From assembly GCF_949628265.1 (NCBI RefSeq), contig NC_088789.1, positions 25,785,883-25,849,882 on the forward strand: a stretch of 64,000 nucleotides of DNA, in the 5' to 3' direction. The DNA is from Cloeon dipterum (Eukaryota; Arthropoda; Insecta; Ephemeroptera; Baetidae). This document shows positions 51,101 to 62,560 of the stretch, piece after piece. How positions within the stretch are numbered: the stretch's first letter is position 1; every line of letters begins with the position of its first letter. The notes under the pieces were generated by a model that was not told the DNA's origin, did no database searches, and saw only the letters and a program-made list of their open reading frames with translations. A program made the position numbers and the translations under genes.

Positions 51101-54100
51101 CGGAATTTTAAAAGGGAGTGTGTGTGGAGTGCAGGAGTGCGATAATTTTCGATTTGCAATGTCTCAAGTAGGTCTTTTTTGATAGACACAATTCAACAAT
51201 TCGGTGTCAATAATTTTTTTAGAGTTTAAAACAAAAAAAACTTGGGAGCTCGCTAGATTTGACAATGGACCTATGACATAATCAAATCTCCACGCGGTAT
51301 TAAAAAAATTGTCCAGAAAATAGATTTTTCGATATAGAAGAGACAGAAAGGGCTAAAAAAATATGTTGATATTTGATAATAGTAAAAAATCAAGCAAACT
51401 TTGTTAAAAAAAATCACGTTCGTTGAAATAGCGTCAGTTGCCGTTAATATTGCAAGTTGAAAGATATTTCCAAATTAAACAGCAAATTGACTAAGAGTTC
51501 ATAATGGAACTTTGATAAATGAGTCTCAAGGAAGTGACCTAACTACATTATTTTATGCGGGCATTTTTCCTCACTGGAAAGAGGCTCAATTTATTTTACA
51601 GCTCAAACGATACTTTCAACATGGGGAAAGAGTATGAGTCAATGCAAATTCCTCTTGTAGATTTTCGATTTTTGTTTCAAAATTTTGCCTTTCAATAAAA
51701 ATAATTATTAAATTTAAAATTAATTCAAGAAAATGGCTTGAGGGAAATAGGAGTGTACTGTATTTAATTTTTTCCTTTCAGCATTAAACTAATTAGATAA
51801 CTTTATCCGGAGCTTGCCATTCGACAGTTTTAAATTTAATTAATTACCTGCGTTTGAGTGTATCTTTTTTCTATTCAAATACATCTTTTTGGAAACAATA
51901 AAAAATGGGACCAACCACTGAAAATCAAATTTCTGTAAAGGAATAATGATTCAAAAATAAAAACTACAATCTGTTCAAAAAATCCCCCAAATGATATAGT
52001 AATAAAAGGAAACACATTTTTTTGCGGTGCGAGCTGAGACTCCAGGCGCGAAGAAACTCGGTCCAGCCGGTAGGACGATCAGTTTAAGGAACATGGGGTC
52101 TGGGCCCTCGAAGGGCACGGTGCCCATGAGCGTCAGAAAGCGGCAAGATGCGAAAAGCAGTGTGGTAAGGCAATCATGCTCGTTTTTTCCCTGCTCCTCC
52201 GACGTGAATCACAAGCACTGTTTCGGAAACTCGAGTCGAGATTGATTGTTTGTGGTGCACGTCACTCGTCCGCGCCGAGCGGATGCTGCTCGCGAATTTC
52301 GACTCCTCGCACTGCGCCGAAAAGCGACACACACGAGAGATAATAAACCTATCTCTGCTGTGTCGAAGTGAAAGAAGAGAAAAAATAAACGAACTGGAGG
52401 ACCGAGATAAGGATTTTATCAGAGAGTTGCATGCAGGGCTCACCGGAGCAGCAGGAGGTTTGGCAATGCGTGTGCCGTGCGGCCGGGGCCTCGGATCTGT
52501 CTGGGCGTGATTCGAGGAAGCAGGCTACGCGCTGCGTCCAGGCCCACGACGTTTAGTCACCAGATCACGTGGGACGCGCATTAACTCGCGAGGCACCGCG
52601 ACATTCATTCGTGCCTTGAACTCGGCGAACGCGGCGATTCGCGACGAAATATTATACGCCTTTTGATCCCTCTGGCTAATTAATTAACCATAAAGATACG
52701 CCGATTAGATGACGAAACACTTTTTTTTTAAAAAGCGAAAATTTAAAATTCACAATATTAATTTTTACGTCATCCATGTTGCTATCTGATGTTTAAAAAT
52801 AAAAATTTTGTATTGAATAATTTAATATTTTCATTTCCGTCAACATATCGATGCGGGGTTGCCACGTGCGCGATCAGAAAACGAACATTATTGCGATTGC
52901 CTTTGGTCTATAGAAGCGGTGGGCGAATAAAAACACGCCCTATCCCCTCTCGACGGGATATTTGCATTTCTTTAAAACAGAAGATTCGGTCAAATCGATG
53001 CATATAACGAGAAGGATTGGCAATTTCGCATATTTAGCCACTTGACGTCATCCGCGTAGAGTGCCCTGCCTTGACAATAAACAACAACAGAAATAAAAGC
53101 GCCGGCCGTTTGCCTTGTTAGCTCGGTGTTTTGTATGTGTTGCACGCGCGCCCGACTTGCAGACGGTGTCGAACTCGAGTAGATTGAGCATGCCGACGGG
53201 AAAGAACAAAGAGGGGTAGTGTGCTGTGTGGTGTAATACACACACATATATATATAAATATATCTCTCCGTGTGTCTTGTCTTTCCTCCTGCTCAAGTAG
53301 CAAACCCAACACTCGACTGTCTCTGTTGGGACGAGACTGACTAAGGGGATTTCTAAAGTGAATAAACAAAGAATATTTTTGTCTAAATTAAATTAAAATA
53401 AAATAGTTTAATCCGAAAATTACTCCAAGCATGTTTAAAATTTCAGATTAAAGTGGATCCATGCAATGAAAAATTGGGAACAAATAGCTTAAAATATTTT
53501 CTGCTGCTTTTATTCTGCGAGAAATTCATTTTTCTATTTTTAATAGGGGTGAAAAGGGGTTGAATCTTTTAGCTATCAAGGGGAAGTCATGACAAGTCGA
53601 GCAGTGTGCAGTTTTTGTAAATCCGAAGATTTAAAGCCGAGATTTGGTGAAAAACGTCTTTTTCATTCGGAGAGACCGCCAAAAAAATTGAGTCAACTAA
53701 ATATTGAGTTCTAACGCAGTCACAAATACAAAAAATACACTATTCGACTCGGTTTCATATCATATGATGCGCTGAAGCGGTTCAAGGGCGTTGATTTGTC
53801 GGTAAATTGTGGTAACTTTTCAGCAGAAAAATAATCATCAAAATCGCCAGAACCCACAGAACAAATATTTGCTGCTCTCAGAGACAGATCTTTAAAAAAA
53901 ATCGCACCTTGTAATACGCACACCGACACAACGTTGAATTGATTATGACGAGAGAAACCGAAATAATGTGAAAAAATAAGCGACAAACCGTTCATTTTTT
54001 AAGAATTTTGGAAAAACCTATCTAAAACCAAAATTGTTGCCCGTAAATGTCCTCTCTAGAACGAAACTTGGTCCATTTCTCTTTAAGAAAATTTATGATT

Positions 54101-57100
54101 AATGAAGCACACAATACATAATTAATTTCAAATAAAAAAGAATTAGGCAAACCTCTAGAATTTTCTTGATTTTAATTTCTCTTGACGAATTGGAATATTT
54201 CCCAATCTGCTTTTTCAGCATAATTCCTTTTTGTAGCCTGTTTTAACAGTTGTACGATAAAGCTATGTTTTCTTTCAGATTATGCTTGGTTCGGAAACGA
54301 AAACGCCTTGGCTGCATAACATTTAGAAACCTTCTGCCACTATCTTCTCGGTAAAATGGGAACGTGTGTTTATAAATGGTTAACAAAACAATGACGCTTC
54401 TCTAGCTTCGGGCTTACAAAAAAAAAAGATAAATTTCTCCTCCGTGGCGATTTTTATTTGTGTCTATCCTCTAAACAACTCCAAGGATATCTATACAAGA
54501 GTTTATCTAAACTAATTTTTTGCCAGGCGTAATTTTAAAAAAAGCAACAAATTCTTCTTATGCGAAACCGCATTGACGCGCCAAAAAGAAAATTATATGA
54601 ATGACCCGCCACAAGAGTTATTTTCTCTGCGGTGACCAGCTGTTGCACTCTATGTTCTTATCTTCTTGGTTTGAGGTCAGTTTCTCACAACTATACGAAA
54701 CAATACCCGGAGAAAGAAATTAAATGAATAGTGGAAAACACCCCATCTTTGGTTAAAAAATACTCTTGGCAATAAATAAAGCAATTAAATTGTCCTTTAA
54801 CGTCTTCGCAATAATTACACTGGAATTTCGCAACCGAGTGTAACTTAACGAGCTCTGCCGACGCGACCAATTTATTTCAATGAACTGCTCGTCGTTGTAA
54901 ATAAACAAGCACGCGTCTTTATTATCTGGCGGAATTGTAGCAAGCGGGCAGAAAATGCAGCATCAGGGCCTAATAATAGGCGGTCAGCTGCTGGCTGGCG
55001 TCGTGTGATGTAATCGTCGCGTCATTATGCACGAGAATATATAATAATTAATGGGTAAATATAGGAGCATGTGGTCGCTGCGTCAGCTTCGACTGCGTGA
55101 ATCAGACCGGCTTTTCTACGTAAAATCGCGCGTTGAAAACAAAACCAAAGCGTGGGAAGCGTGCGTCGGTTGGCGGACAAAAAACTTAATGCGTTGCGTA
55201 GGCAGAGTGGCAGCAAATTTTCCTCCAATTTTCAAACGAGCCTCATGTGATTATTTCAAAAACGAATGTAATTATTTACCAACTGAAAGCGGCTTTTGAA
55301 ACAGTTCAATATTTTACAATATTATTTTCCTCATTAAAGAACAACAAATTATCATTAATGTGGCGGCCACGCCGGTCGTAAAATGTCATATTTAAAAGAG
55401 ACCATTGTTTCGTTCGACACCCACGGCGCATATTCTATTTTTATTATTTCATTTTCGATACTGCTCTGTATATAAGCAAGCAAGCATCCAGAGAAAGAGA
55501 GGACAAACAATAGAGGAGAAGCCGTGAATGAAAATGCAGATTTGACGACGATCACGAGAGCGCATAATGCAGTAAATCACTTGGTTTGTGTGACAGAGCT
55601 TAATGAACGCTTCGTCCCCCATTCGAATAAAAAGAGACAAACCCCGCGCCAGTGTCAAGTGAAGAGAGTTGGAATAAAGAATCGTACATATGAGAATGTA
55701 TATTTTTATAACGAGCCTGGCGGTTGCCTTGTCTCTCGCCATAATGAATATTAATTACGCCCGGACACTATTTTGTGCAGCGGCTCGCCTCGTTTAAAAT
55801 ATAACTGCCGGACGGATATGCTTGAGCCGAGGCAAATAGTATGGTCTGTCAGTTTCATTATTTGGCCCTTTTCCGTCAAGGAGGATCAAATAAATTGTAA
55901 CTTATAAATTAACAATTGAGGTTCAGCGAGTTATTTTGTATTTATTTGTTTGAAAATTCCCAAATCAGGTTTAAATTAAATGTTTTTACAACACATGACC
56001 TACATCCAAAAATTCCATATTATTCCGGTAATTTAAATTATGTTTGATTGAATTATTTAAAAAAATCAATATTAAAACAAAAACACTAATTTGTTTTGTT
56101 CATTCTGTGAAAACAGCTCTCTGTTGACGAATTGTCACAGGTTCGAGGACAAGATTGGAATGGGGTCAAGCAAACTCAACGACATTTACATCAGAAATCG
56201 GTCTCTACAAATAGATTTTGCGTCGGAATTACAGGAAATTGTTGGAAAACGTTAAGACCTCAGTATCTCACATCTCCCCGAGGTGCAATATAGAAAAAAT
56301 AAGGTGTGATTTGGATTCCTCTCCACAAGCCTGATCGAACTAATATCAAATTTGATGGCCTAGATCAAGATAAAAATTAAATACCGTTAATTTTTGTTTC
56401 TAACTTAAATATTGAAAATGATAGCAGGATTTTGGAATTTTTAAAATGTGTTTTAAAGTTGTCCCATGACATGTGTGAACTTCTGTGAAGGTTTCAGAGT
56501 GGTGCTATCTTTGTTTTTCGAGAAATATATTTTAAAAACTTAATTAAGCAACGAATATTTCAGCTTTAGTGTGTGTTTGCATTTATTTCAAACTCCAAAT
56601 CTCGGGCCCTAACCATCAGAATTACAAAAACTACCCACCGTTAGACTTGTCTCAACCTCTCCTGACCATCTGAAGGGTTTAGGGGTTGTTTTTTTTCTTA
56701 ACATTAGACACGAAAATTGTTTTATCGGGAGAGGAATTGCGCCCCGGACCCCCGGAGGTCTCAAAGTTTTCCAAAATTGTCGCATTTAACCCGTAAAAAT
56801 AAAAAGTGAACTGTTTTCCTGGTGTAAATGTCAATGAGTTATTTGCTTAACCTCATGTCCTCCGACCCGTGACATTTTGTCTGTTACTAAATAGGAGCAC
56901 TCGAGAAGAGTTGAATTAAATTTCTAATCTGCTTCAATCATGAATTCCACTAAATGTAGCAACTAACGTGATATTTTTAGCCTATAATTGCAGTTACAAA
57001 TAAAATATAACCTAATTTTTTAAATAAAAGTAGACCTAACATGCAAAAATGAGTGGAGAAACTCACATCTTGTTGTCGTTGGTGTATTTAGTAAATAGTA

Positions 57101-59159
57101 GCTGTGCTTTGCCTGCTGGTTAACTACTGACTGATTCCGTCTGTCAGGAGAGCCACTGCTTTGTTTCAGCTTCTGCACTAAAGCTGCTACCTCAATGGAA
57201 ATGAAAAGATGCTTTAACCACGTTGGCGGCTAAATCGCTCATTCCTTTCCTTTTATGCCTCGAGCGCGCGATAATTATTCTGCGCCGCGGGGTCGACAAA
57301 CATTCACGCCGCATTTTGTGTGTCAACGTTTAATATGGGCAAACGGAGGCGGATTCTGAGGAAAAAAAGGGAAAAATCTTTTCAGAGTGGGGGAGAGATT
57401 GAATATAACATGCTGCATGAAAAGCAGTGACTCGTGTTTAAATATAATGTGTGTTTGTTGACATGATGGGCAAACACCATGCACGCACGCACGCAAGCTA
57501 TCAAAAACAAAAATAGAGTGTAGAAGAGATAAGATAAAGACATAAAGTGCAGAGCAGCTTTGATAGTGCGGTAATTAATTTGGTCCATAGACTGACATTT
57601 TTAAATTACGTTTTTGTGTACACTCTTTTACACATCTCATAGGGGAAAATTGTTTAAGAGGATAATAAAATACATTCTTCTGGCATTTATACAAGAGAAC
57701 GCAATAATTTAAAATACTAGCAAAACTAATTTTTATAATTATTGCCTGTATTTGAACCATTAATTGTTCTGAACTGCTGTAAATCTCCAGGGCAAAGGTC
57801 TAATTTCTAGATATTTTTAGTGAATTTAATTTTCTACCACATTTGCAAAGGAATAAACATTATTGAGTGTTTTTAAGTTTGAGCAAAGTGGCGCAAACCT
57901 TTGATAAATAAACTTGTGCTGTTTTAAATAAAAAGCACAGAGTAGTTCCATTTTTGTTATAAGCTTGTAAAGGGGTTGAAGCCCTTTGACTACTTCAGCT
58001 ATCTAAAGGAGGTCACGACGAGTCGAATTGTGTGCAGTTTTAGTAAATCTGATGGTTACCAGATATGATTTTGTGAAAAACGTATTTTCTTTTGGAGATC
58101 GATGTGACATCTAAATCTCGAGTTTAAGGAGTGGCATTTACAAAAACTAAATTCCACTTTTCTTGTATTCGCGTCCCATGACCCAACTGAAGTAGTTTCA
58201 GGGTGATATAAACATTAAATTCCGGTGCCAACAATTTAATTTTAAATTTTACGTCATTTAAGGTGCATAAATGGGGGTTGAAAGATTGGCACCATTAGAA
58301 TACTTCGGATACCTAGGGGAAATTAAAATTAGTCTAGCAGTGTGTGGTTTTTAAAAATCTGGTAATCAGAAGCTGAAATTTGGGTGTGTAAACTTTTTTT
58401 ATAAATCCGAAAAAGCACAAATTTTATGGTTTTTATTTTTTAAAAAAATATTAAGGCACAAAAGTTCATTCCAAATTTTATTCTATCCAACCTATTTTTA
58501 TGTTCTACAAGATGGCAATATCAAAATTGGAAAATATAAACAAATAAACATATTTAAATTAGCTTTTCTATGAAAATTCAATTTTAGTGACCTTGATCTT
58601 TGACCTACTAATTTAAGGTCAACAGGAAATGTTCAACAGTGTCTGAAATTTTGTTTTGCGAACAATTTGAACTGATTTAGAGAAAATAAAACAAACAAGC
58701 ACCTGTTAAACCCGCAAATATGGAAAAGTCAAGATTTTCTTTAAGGCTTTTTGGTCAAATATGTTCTTTGGATTCAATAAAAAAAATTCATCAAGATCTT
58801 CAGACCTTGCCCAAACTACCTTTCCTAAAAAATAATTAATAATTAACGCATTTAAAGAAACTAAATTTTTCTAATCACATCGACCTTTAGGTTAGTGCTC
58901 GGTAATTTTTACTATCAAATTACAAACTGCCCTGAGAACTATCAAAATAATGTATCATCCACCGCTTTGCATACTGAATATCATTCAAGCCACCCTTGCT
59001 GAACTCACCCTTAATACCCCATCGCTCCGACCTTCTGCGGAGAGCGTAGCAGGAGACGGGGTGTTTGCCCCTTGGCAGCGGGGGCAGCGGTTTCTGGGGG
59101 CAAAACGAGGTGAGCTCGGCTTCGGAGGCATCGAGCAGCGATTCGTCGAACCAAGGCAT
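39142..59159 (-). CDS. C3G: C3G / Rap guanine-nucleotide exchange factor 1
   Basis: An exchange factor for Rap1 recruited by Crk adaptors; it acts in adhesion and receptor-kinase signalling. Exons join in phase (minus strand): 59009-59159 (alternative first), 50106-50362, 49903-50042, 48292-48693, 47756-47973, 46995-47167, 46781-46935, 45411-45793, 43150-43663, 41171-41454, 40700-40877, 40457-40639, 40219-40398, 39882-40160, 39339-39470 and 39142-39274, for about 1253 residues. The N-terminal helical part (LEMLPGNGTIVLEIV) matches vertebrate C3G. The middle carries Crk-SH3 ligands: APPLPPKRR, SPPALPQKT, PPPLPPKMR, SPPPALPPKMR. REM/RasGEF-N follows (YQEAFLTTYRTFMSPLELI). The CDC25 domain is highly conserved (LLDAELFMKIEIPEVLLWA, NFNSYLALLSALDSAPIRRL). 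It ends at a TAG at 39142. The 8.6-kb intron before the common exon allows several first exons. Confidence 0.95.
41860..42690. repeat. Two inverted copies of repeat family B in a C3G intron
   Basis: A reverse copy (about 41860-42130, 'accaccgttagcctcgtctc') faces a forward copy (about 42340-42690, 'gagacgagtctaacggtgg'). This makes a large imperfect palindrome with a ~200-base AT-rich centre, between the exons at 41454 and 43150. Confidence 0.7.
45985..46280 (+). repeat. Interspersed repeat family C, copy 3
   Basis: It shares 'tagagctttacaggccaac', 'agaacattttgca' and 'gatttcgatctctcccatcg' with the copies at 6.1 and 32.0 kb. It lies in the C3G intron between exons 45793 and 46781, opposite to the gene's transcription. 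Confidence 0.6.
49010..49360 (-). repeat. Interspersed repeat family B, reverse copy
   Basis: It shows 'caaatctcgggatctgacagtcag' and 'cgttcgatttcgcttaacttcccc', then 'agctgaatggttttcgggg', matching the family core in reverse. It is in a C3G intron. Confidence 0.55.
50815..51075 (-). repeat. Interspersed repeat family C, reverse copy
   Basis: The reverse complement carries 'gcttatctct', 'tgtgcaataata', 'gatttcaatccctctcttcgc' and 'agcatgcacac', in the same order as the copies at 6.1, 32.0 and 46.0 kb. It lies in the large first intron of C3G. Confidence 0.55.
52020..52520. promoter_or_regulatory. GC-rich island with a candidate noncoding first exon of C3G
   Basis: The island contrasts with the AT-rich intron around it. 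On the minus strand a donor-like site (ctgctgctccg|gtgagccc, near 52443) follows GC-rich sequence with no ATG in the needed frame, which would suit a noncoding first exon. The plus strand is also open here (52027-52245). No family similarity was seen in either direction. Confidence 0.3.
53238..53263. repeat. CA/TA microsatellite
   Basis: A short acacacac run passes into a tatatatata run within the first C3G intron. Confidence 0.8.
53540..53720 (+). repeat. Interspersed repeat family B, partial copy
   Basis: It contains 'ggtgaaaaggggttg', 'aagtcatgacaagtcgagcag' and 'gccgagatttggtga', the family core with substitutions. Confidence 0.5.
53721..56429. other. First intron of C3G, no further gene recognised
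   Basis: AT-rich DNA with scattered short open frames. None has recognisable content or a convincing splice context. The 82-codon plus-strand frame at 55051-55299 begins with ATG but shows no family resemblance. Confidence 0.45.
56430..56710 (-). repeat. Interspersed repeat family B, reverse copy
   Basis: It contains 'ttgtcccatgacatgtgtga', 'ccaaatctcgggccctaac' and 'acccaccgttagacttgtctc', corresponding to the left arm of the palindrome at 41.9 kb. Confidence 0.65.
57067..57183 (-). CDS. C3G: Candidate 39-codon cassette exon of C3G
   Basis: On the minus strand an acceptor (ttttcatttcc...gtagcag) and a strong donor (aacaagat|gtgagt) enclose 117 bases, open throughout. The phase is 1 at both ends, the phase linking the first exons to the common exon at 50362. 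It would add LVQKLKQSSGSPDRRNQSVV..YYLLNTPTTTR. A shift to a nearby AG (TTTAG or TGCAG) is possible. There is no ATG, so it would be an internal alternative exon. Confidence 0.4.
57950..58410. repeat. Cluster of family B fragments in both orientations
   Basis: Forward fragments ('aaaggggttgaagccctttg', 'ggtcacgacgagtcgaattg' near 57965-58080, and 'ggggttgaaagattgg' near 58270-58390) flank a reverse fragment (58100-58210). It looks like repeated insertion or a collapsed inverted array. Confidence 0.5.
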
Positions 59160-59470
59160 TCAACTTCCATAAACAAACAAAGTGTGCGCGTGTGAGAAAG
59201 TGCGGTCAGCGGCGAATGATTGTCGCACGGGCGCGCGTTTAGCAGAAATGGCGCAAAACCACGAATGAGCAAGCGGTGTCTGAGCAGCGAACACCGACTG
59301 GCCACTGTCCACTCGCGGCCACATAGGTGGGATGGTCAGTCTCGTCCAAGCAGGGGTACACGAGAGGGAAGGAAACGCACCGGGCCGGGACCAACTCGAA
59401 AAGTGGCCCAAACTAACGGGATTTGGCAAAACGCAACTGGCCCAACTACAAATACAATTTAAATTTTATC
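59160..59470 (-). promoter_or_regulatory. GC-rich promoter region of the 59-kb C3G first exon
   Basis: The sequence directly upstream of the ATG at 59159 is GC-rich compared with both sides and has no splice acceptor. The exon is therefore likely the first, with the leader and promoter here. No TATA box was recognised. Confidence 0.45.
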
Positions 59471-62255
59471 TAATAAAATTTGGTTTATTAATTTTTCCTC
59501 GGGTCTGACTTAATTTTGGAGCAAATTTAAATAAATTGGATGAAATGAGGGAGGTGATCGAGAATACTAGGGGTATAATTTCTGATTTAAAACAATTTTT
59601 TAATTTAAATATTTTATCTCGTCGCGACAAATGATTTCAAGTTTAAATAAAACGAGATAAAAGTAGAGAAATGATTAATTTTCTCCTTTTCTCAATCAAT
59701 TAAGAGAACCAAAAGAATTAAAAAGCACAATTTTCCCCATTATTTAGAAAATTTGAAGATAATCGTTTAATCTAGTGGAAAATCAAAGACCCCTTTAAAT
59801 TTTTTGGTAATTGATTACAAATTTCCAGCAAGGAGAGCACATCACACCTTACCTTCATATTTCTAATTTTTTTTAATTGGTCTCCATTTATGGTCGCTTC
59901 CAAATGAAAGCCAATTTTTAAAGCAATTAATTTTTAAATTGTAACTATAATCACAATTTTTAATCTGAACAAATTCCTTCTTCTGTAGCACATAAAATAA
60001 ACTCAATTGAATTCAAATCACTTGGAGTTCAGCGGAAGTTGATTATCAAAAAGATGATAATTGCGATAGTTGAAAGTGTTTCTTCGTTAGTCATGAGACC
60101 ACAATTTAAAAATAACGATTTAAACACGCACATGGCTCAAAGAACGCGGGCGGGCACGGGCACGGGCCCACAAGAGTGCTTTCGGATTGACTCATTGATT
60201 GGTGATAATTGAAAAGGCAACTATTAACAGGCGCCAAGCTGACAAGCCGAATTTCCCGAATCGGGCTTGGCCCGCTCCGCAGTGGGCCCCGACGGTGCAT
60301 GGTGCCAGCCGCGAGTGCCAACGCGCTATTTTTGGGGTCGTCAATGATTTTTTCCACAAGTTTAATTGCCGAGTGTGACAAGGAGGAAAGCTAGAGGGGA
60401 ATCCCCCGTGGGCGACCGAGACCGCGCTAATGATGCAATGATACACAGTGTCTCGAAAACGTGTATGTGCCTTTGGATAAGCAACAAATCCAAAGACATA
60501 CTCGTTCTGTGTGTGTATTTTACTCGCCTGATTGTGAGCTAGCTGTTCTAGCGAGAAAAAGAGCAGTAGAGTCTATTGTGGGAGTCGACATGCAAGCGAA
60601 GGAAGTTTGAGAGCGTGAAGCCCTAATGGATGCCGGTCATTATCTGTTATTTCTACCTACTTAGTGCCTTTCTCATTCCGATTTTATATTCGTGGCAATT
60701 ATGCTTAAGATTTTTTTAAATTTGTAAGCGTGTAAGTTGCGCGGGAAGGAGTTTTATGTATATTAAATTAATAGCAGACCAAGAAGGCAAATCGTTTAAC
60801 AACAGCATAAATTATAATAAAATTAAAAATTGTTCAGTTGAAAATAATTTAAATTTCTGGATTCTTTAAAGTGAGAATGAAACTTAAGATTTTTTCCATT
60901 ATCTCGAAAATTAACACCGCTGGGACTTTTGTTTTATTGAACCTGCCTATTTTCAAGTCTTGTGGCGGGGAATCTTTTTGCAACGCTGAATGAACGCTCC
61001 TCACATATTTACGGTACTACTAGGACAATTTTTTGCTGAGTAAACTCGTTTTGGTATTTTTCTTTTATTTTTTTTCGTAGACTCCTTCCTCCATAAGACT
61101 GCAAAAATGCCTTTTTTGATAAAAAAATATACAAGCTAAAATTTAGCACGGGCAAATTGATAAGGATTATCTTTTACCGTTATCTTAAATGACCTACAAA
61201 TCGTAATCCCAAAATTTGAGTTAATTTTTTTTAACTCTAGATGAATAAAAAATTAATAAATAAATATTTTTACGAGTTTTGATATTTTGCAAACAAAATT
61301 GGCAATACTAAATTTTTTAAATGTTGATGCTCCATTTTAGCACTAAAAAATCCGCAAAGGGAAATATATTATTATTAAAAAAATGAAATTTGATTTTTAA
61401 TAACATAGTGATTAATTAGTTTTACAATTCTCCTGCTTGATTAAATAATTACCATTAGGTGTACTAAAAATCCCTGGTTTACAAAATGCAAGTTCAAAAA
61501 TAGCATTGCAATTGCGCTCTATTTATTGAAAATGTAATAAAAAATCTAAAATTACAAATATTTTCTCGTGTAATTTTTTAGTGCTAAGATCAAATATGCA
61601 TTTTAAAATTGAGTCGATCGGATTCTTCTGTAGCAACAGAATTATCGATTAAAAATCAGCTCCGTCAGTGAATTTCTAAGTCCTTGAAACGTTCCAATAA
61701 CATGAGTAACATGTCTGTGTGATTTAAAAAAATAAAACCTCTTAGAAATATTTACCACATTTATCTTAGGGGCTATTGTTGTTTAGGAGGTCTTGACAAA
61801 TAGAGGTTAAAAGGTTCATGTGGGGGGGCGCGGCAGGGAGTAATGTTATGCTTTTCACAGTGCATTGACCATTGAATGAACTGCACCTGACGCGTAAAAA
61901 AGTAAGTTTTCAAAGCAGGTAGGACCCATTTGTCAAGCTCTCATCGAGTAAAATCCGCGGTGAGGGTTTCTTTGAAGCAGCGGTCAATACAAACATAATT
62001 TGTCGAAATGCCAAATGAGATTATCACGGCGGCCAATCGGCTAATTAGTGTCCGGCCAGACACCTGGCCACCCTAGGTGCAAGGAACACCGCGTCGACAG
62101 GGGGCCGAATAGGGTGGCCAGCTGCTGGCAGCCGAATACACTCACGGGTTCGGCAGGCCAGCGGCCGCGCGGGCTGCAGTCGGCCGCAGGGGCGGCCACC
62201 GCCGTGCGGACCGAGCCGCGGGGGCGGAGGGGCGGGGGTGGGGCGGGCCGCTCAC
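59471..62255. other. C3G intron or upstream DNA, no gene recognised
   Basis: AT-rich apart from a GC-rich patch at about 60110-60430, which is open on both strands but without recognisable content or clear splice sites. A family-B-like trace ('gaggtcttgacaaatagagg') lies near 61790. Confidence 0.4.
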
Positions 62256-62295
62256 CTGGAGGACAGTTGTCCATGGTCTTGGCCGTCGAGGTCAT
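62256..62295 (-). CDS. C3G: Second alternative first coding exon of C3G
   Basis: Inside a strongly GC-rich island (about 62040-62340), the minus strand reads MTSTAKTMDNCPP plus one base, followed by a donor (CTCCAG|gtgagcgg). Its phase 1 end joins exactly to the common exon at 50362, as the 59009-59159 exon does, giving ..CPP-D-AEPGG. The start could be either ATG (62295 or 62274). The frame stays open further upstream without an ATG. Confidence 0.6.
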
Positions 62296-62560
62296 CAGTT
62301 TGGCCGCCGGTCGAGGCCCGTTTGCGCGCAGGAGGCCGTCATTTCGGCCGCTGCGAGCTGCCAAACAACAGCTGCATATAATTCAACGCGAGATCCACCC
62401 AAAACAGACCCCCTGACATCTAGGTTGCATCACGAGAAACTCGGTGAATTCGCCCCCGGCTAGAGAGAGAGAGAGAGATGCTGCGCGCTGGACCGCCGAC
62501 CGCATCTCTCGCGCAAGCCCGGCCTCGCGGTTTCTCTTTTTGCTTTCTCATCTCATCGTC
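62296..62560 (-). promoter_or_regulatory. GC-rich promoter island upstream of the distal C3G exon
   Basis: GC-rich DNA with a GA run (62463-62478) that resembles GAGA-factor sites, typical of insect promoters. The transcription start is not determined. Confidence 0.45.
62463..62478. repeat. (GA)n tract
   Basis: Eight GA units next to the distal C3G promoter island. Confidence 0.85.

Noticed and set aside
55051-55299. 82-codon plus-strand gene in the C3G intron
   Set aside because: It has an ATG but no recognisable family, promoter or poly(A) signal. Its length is within chance expectation.
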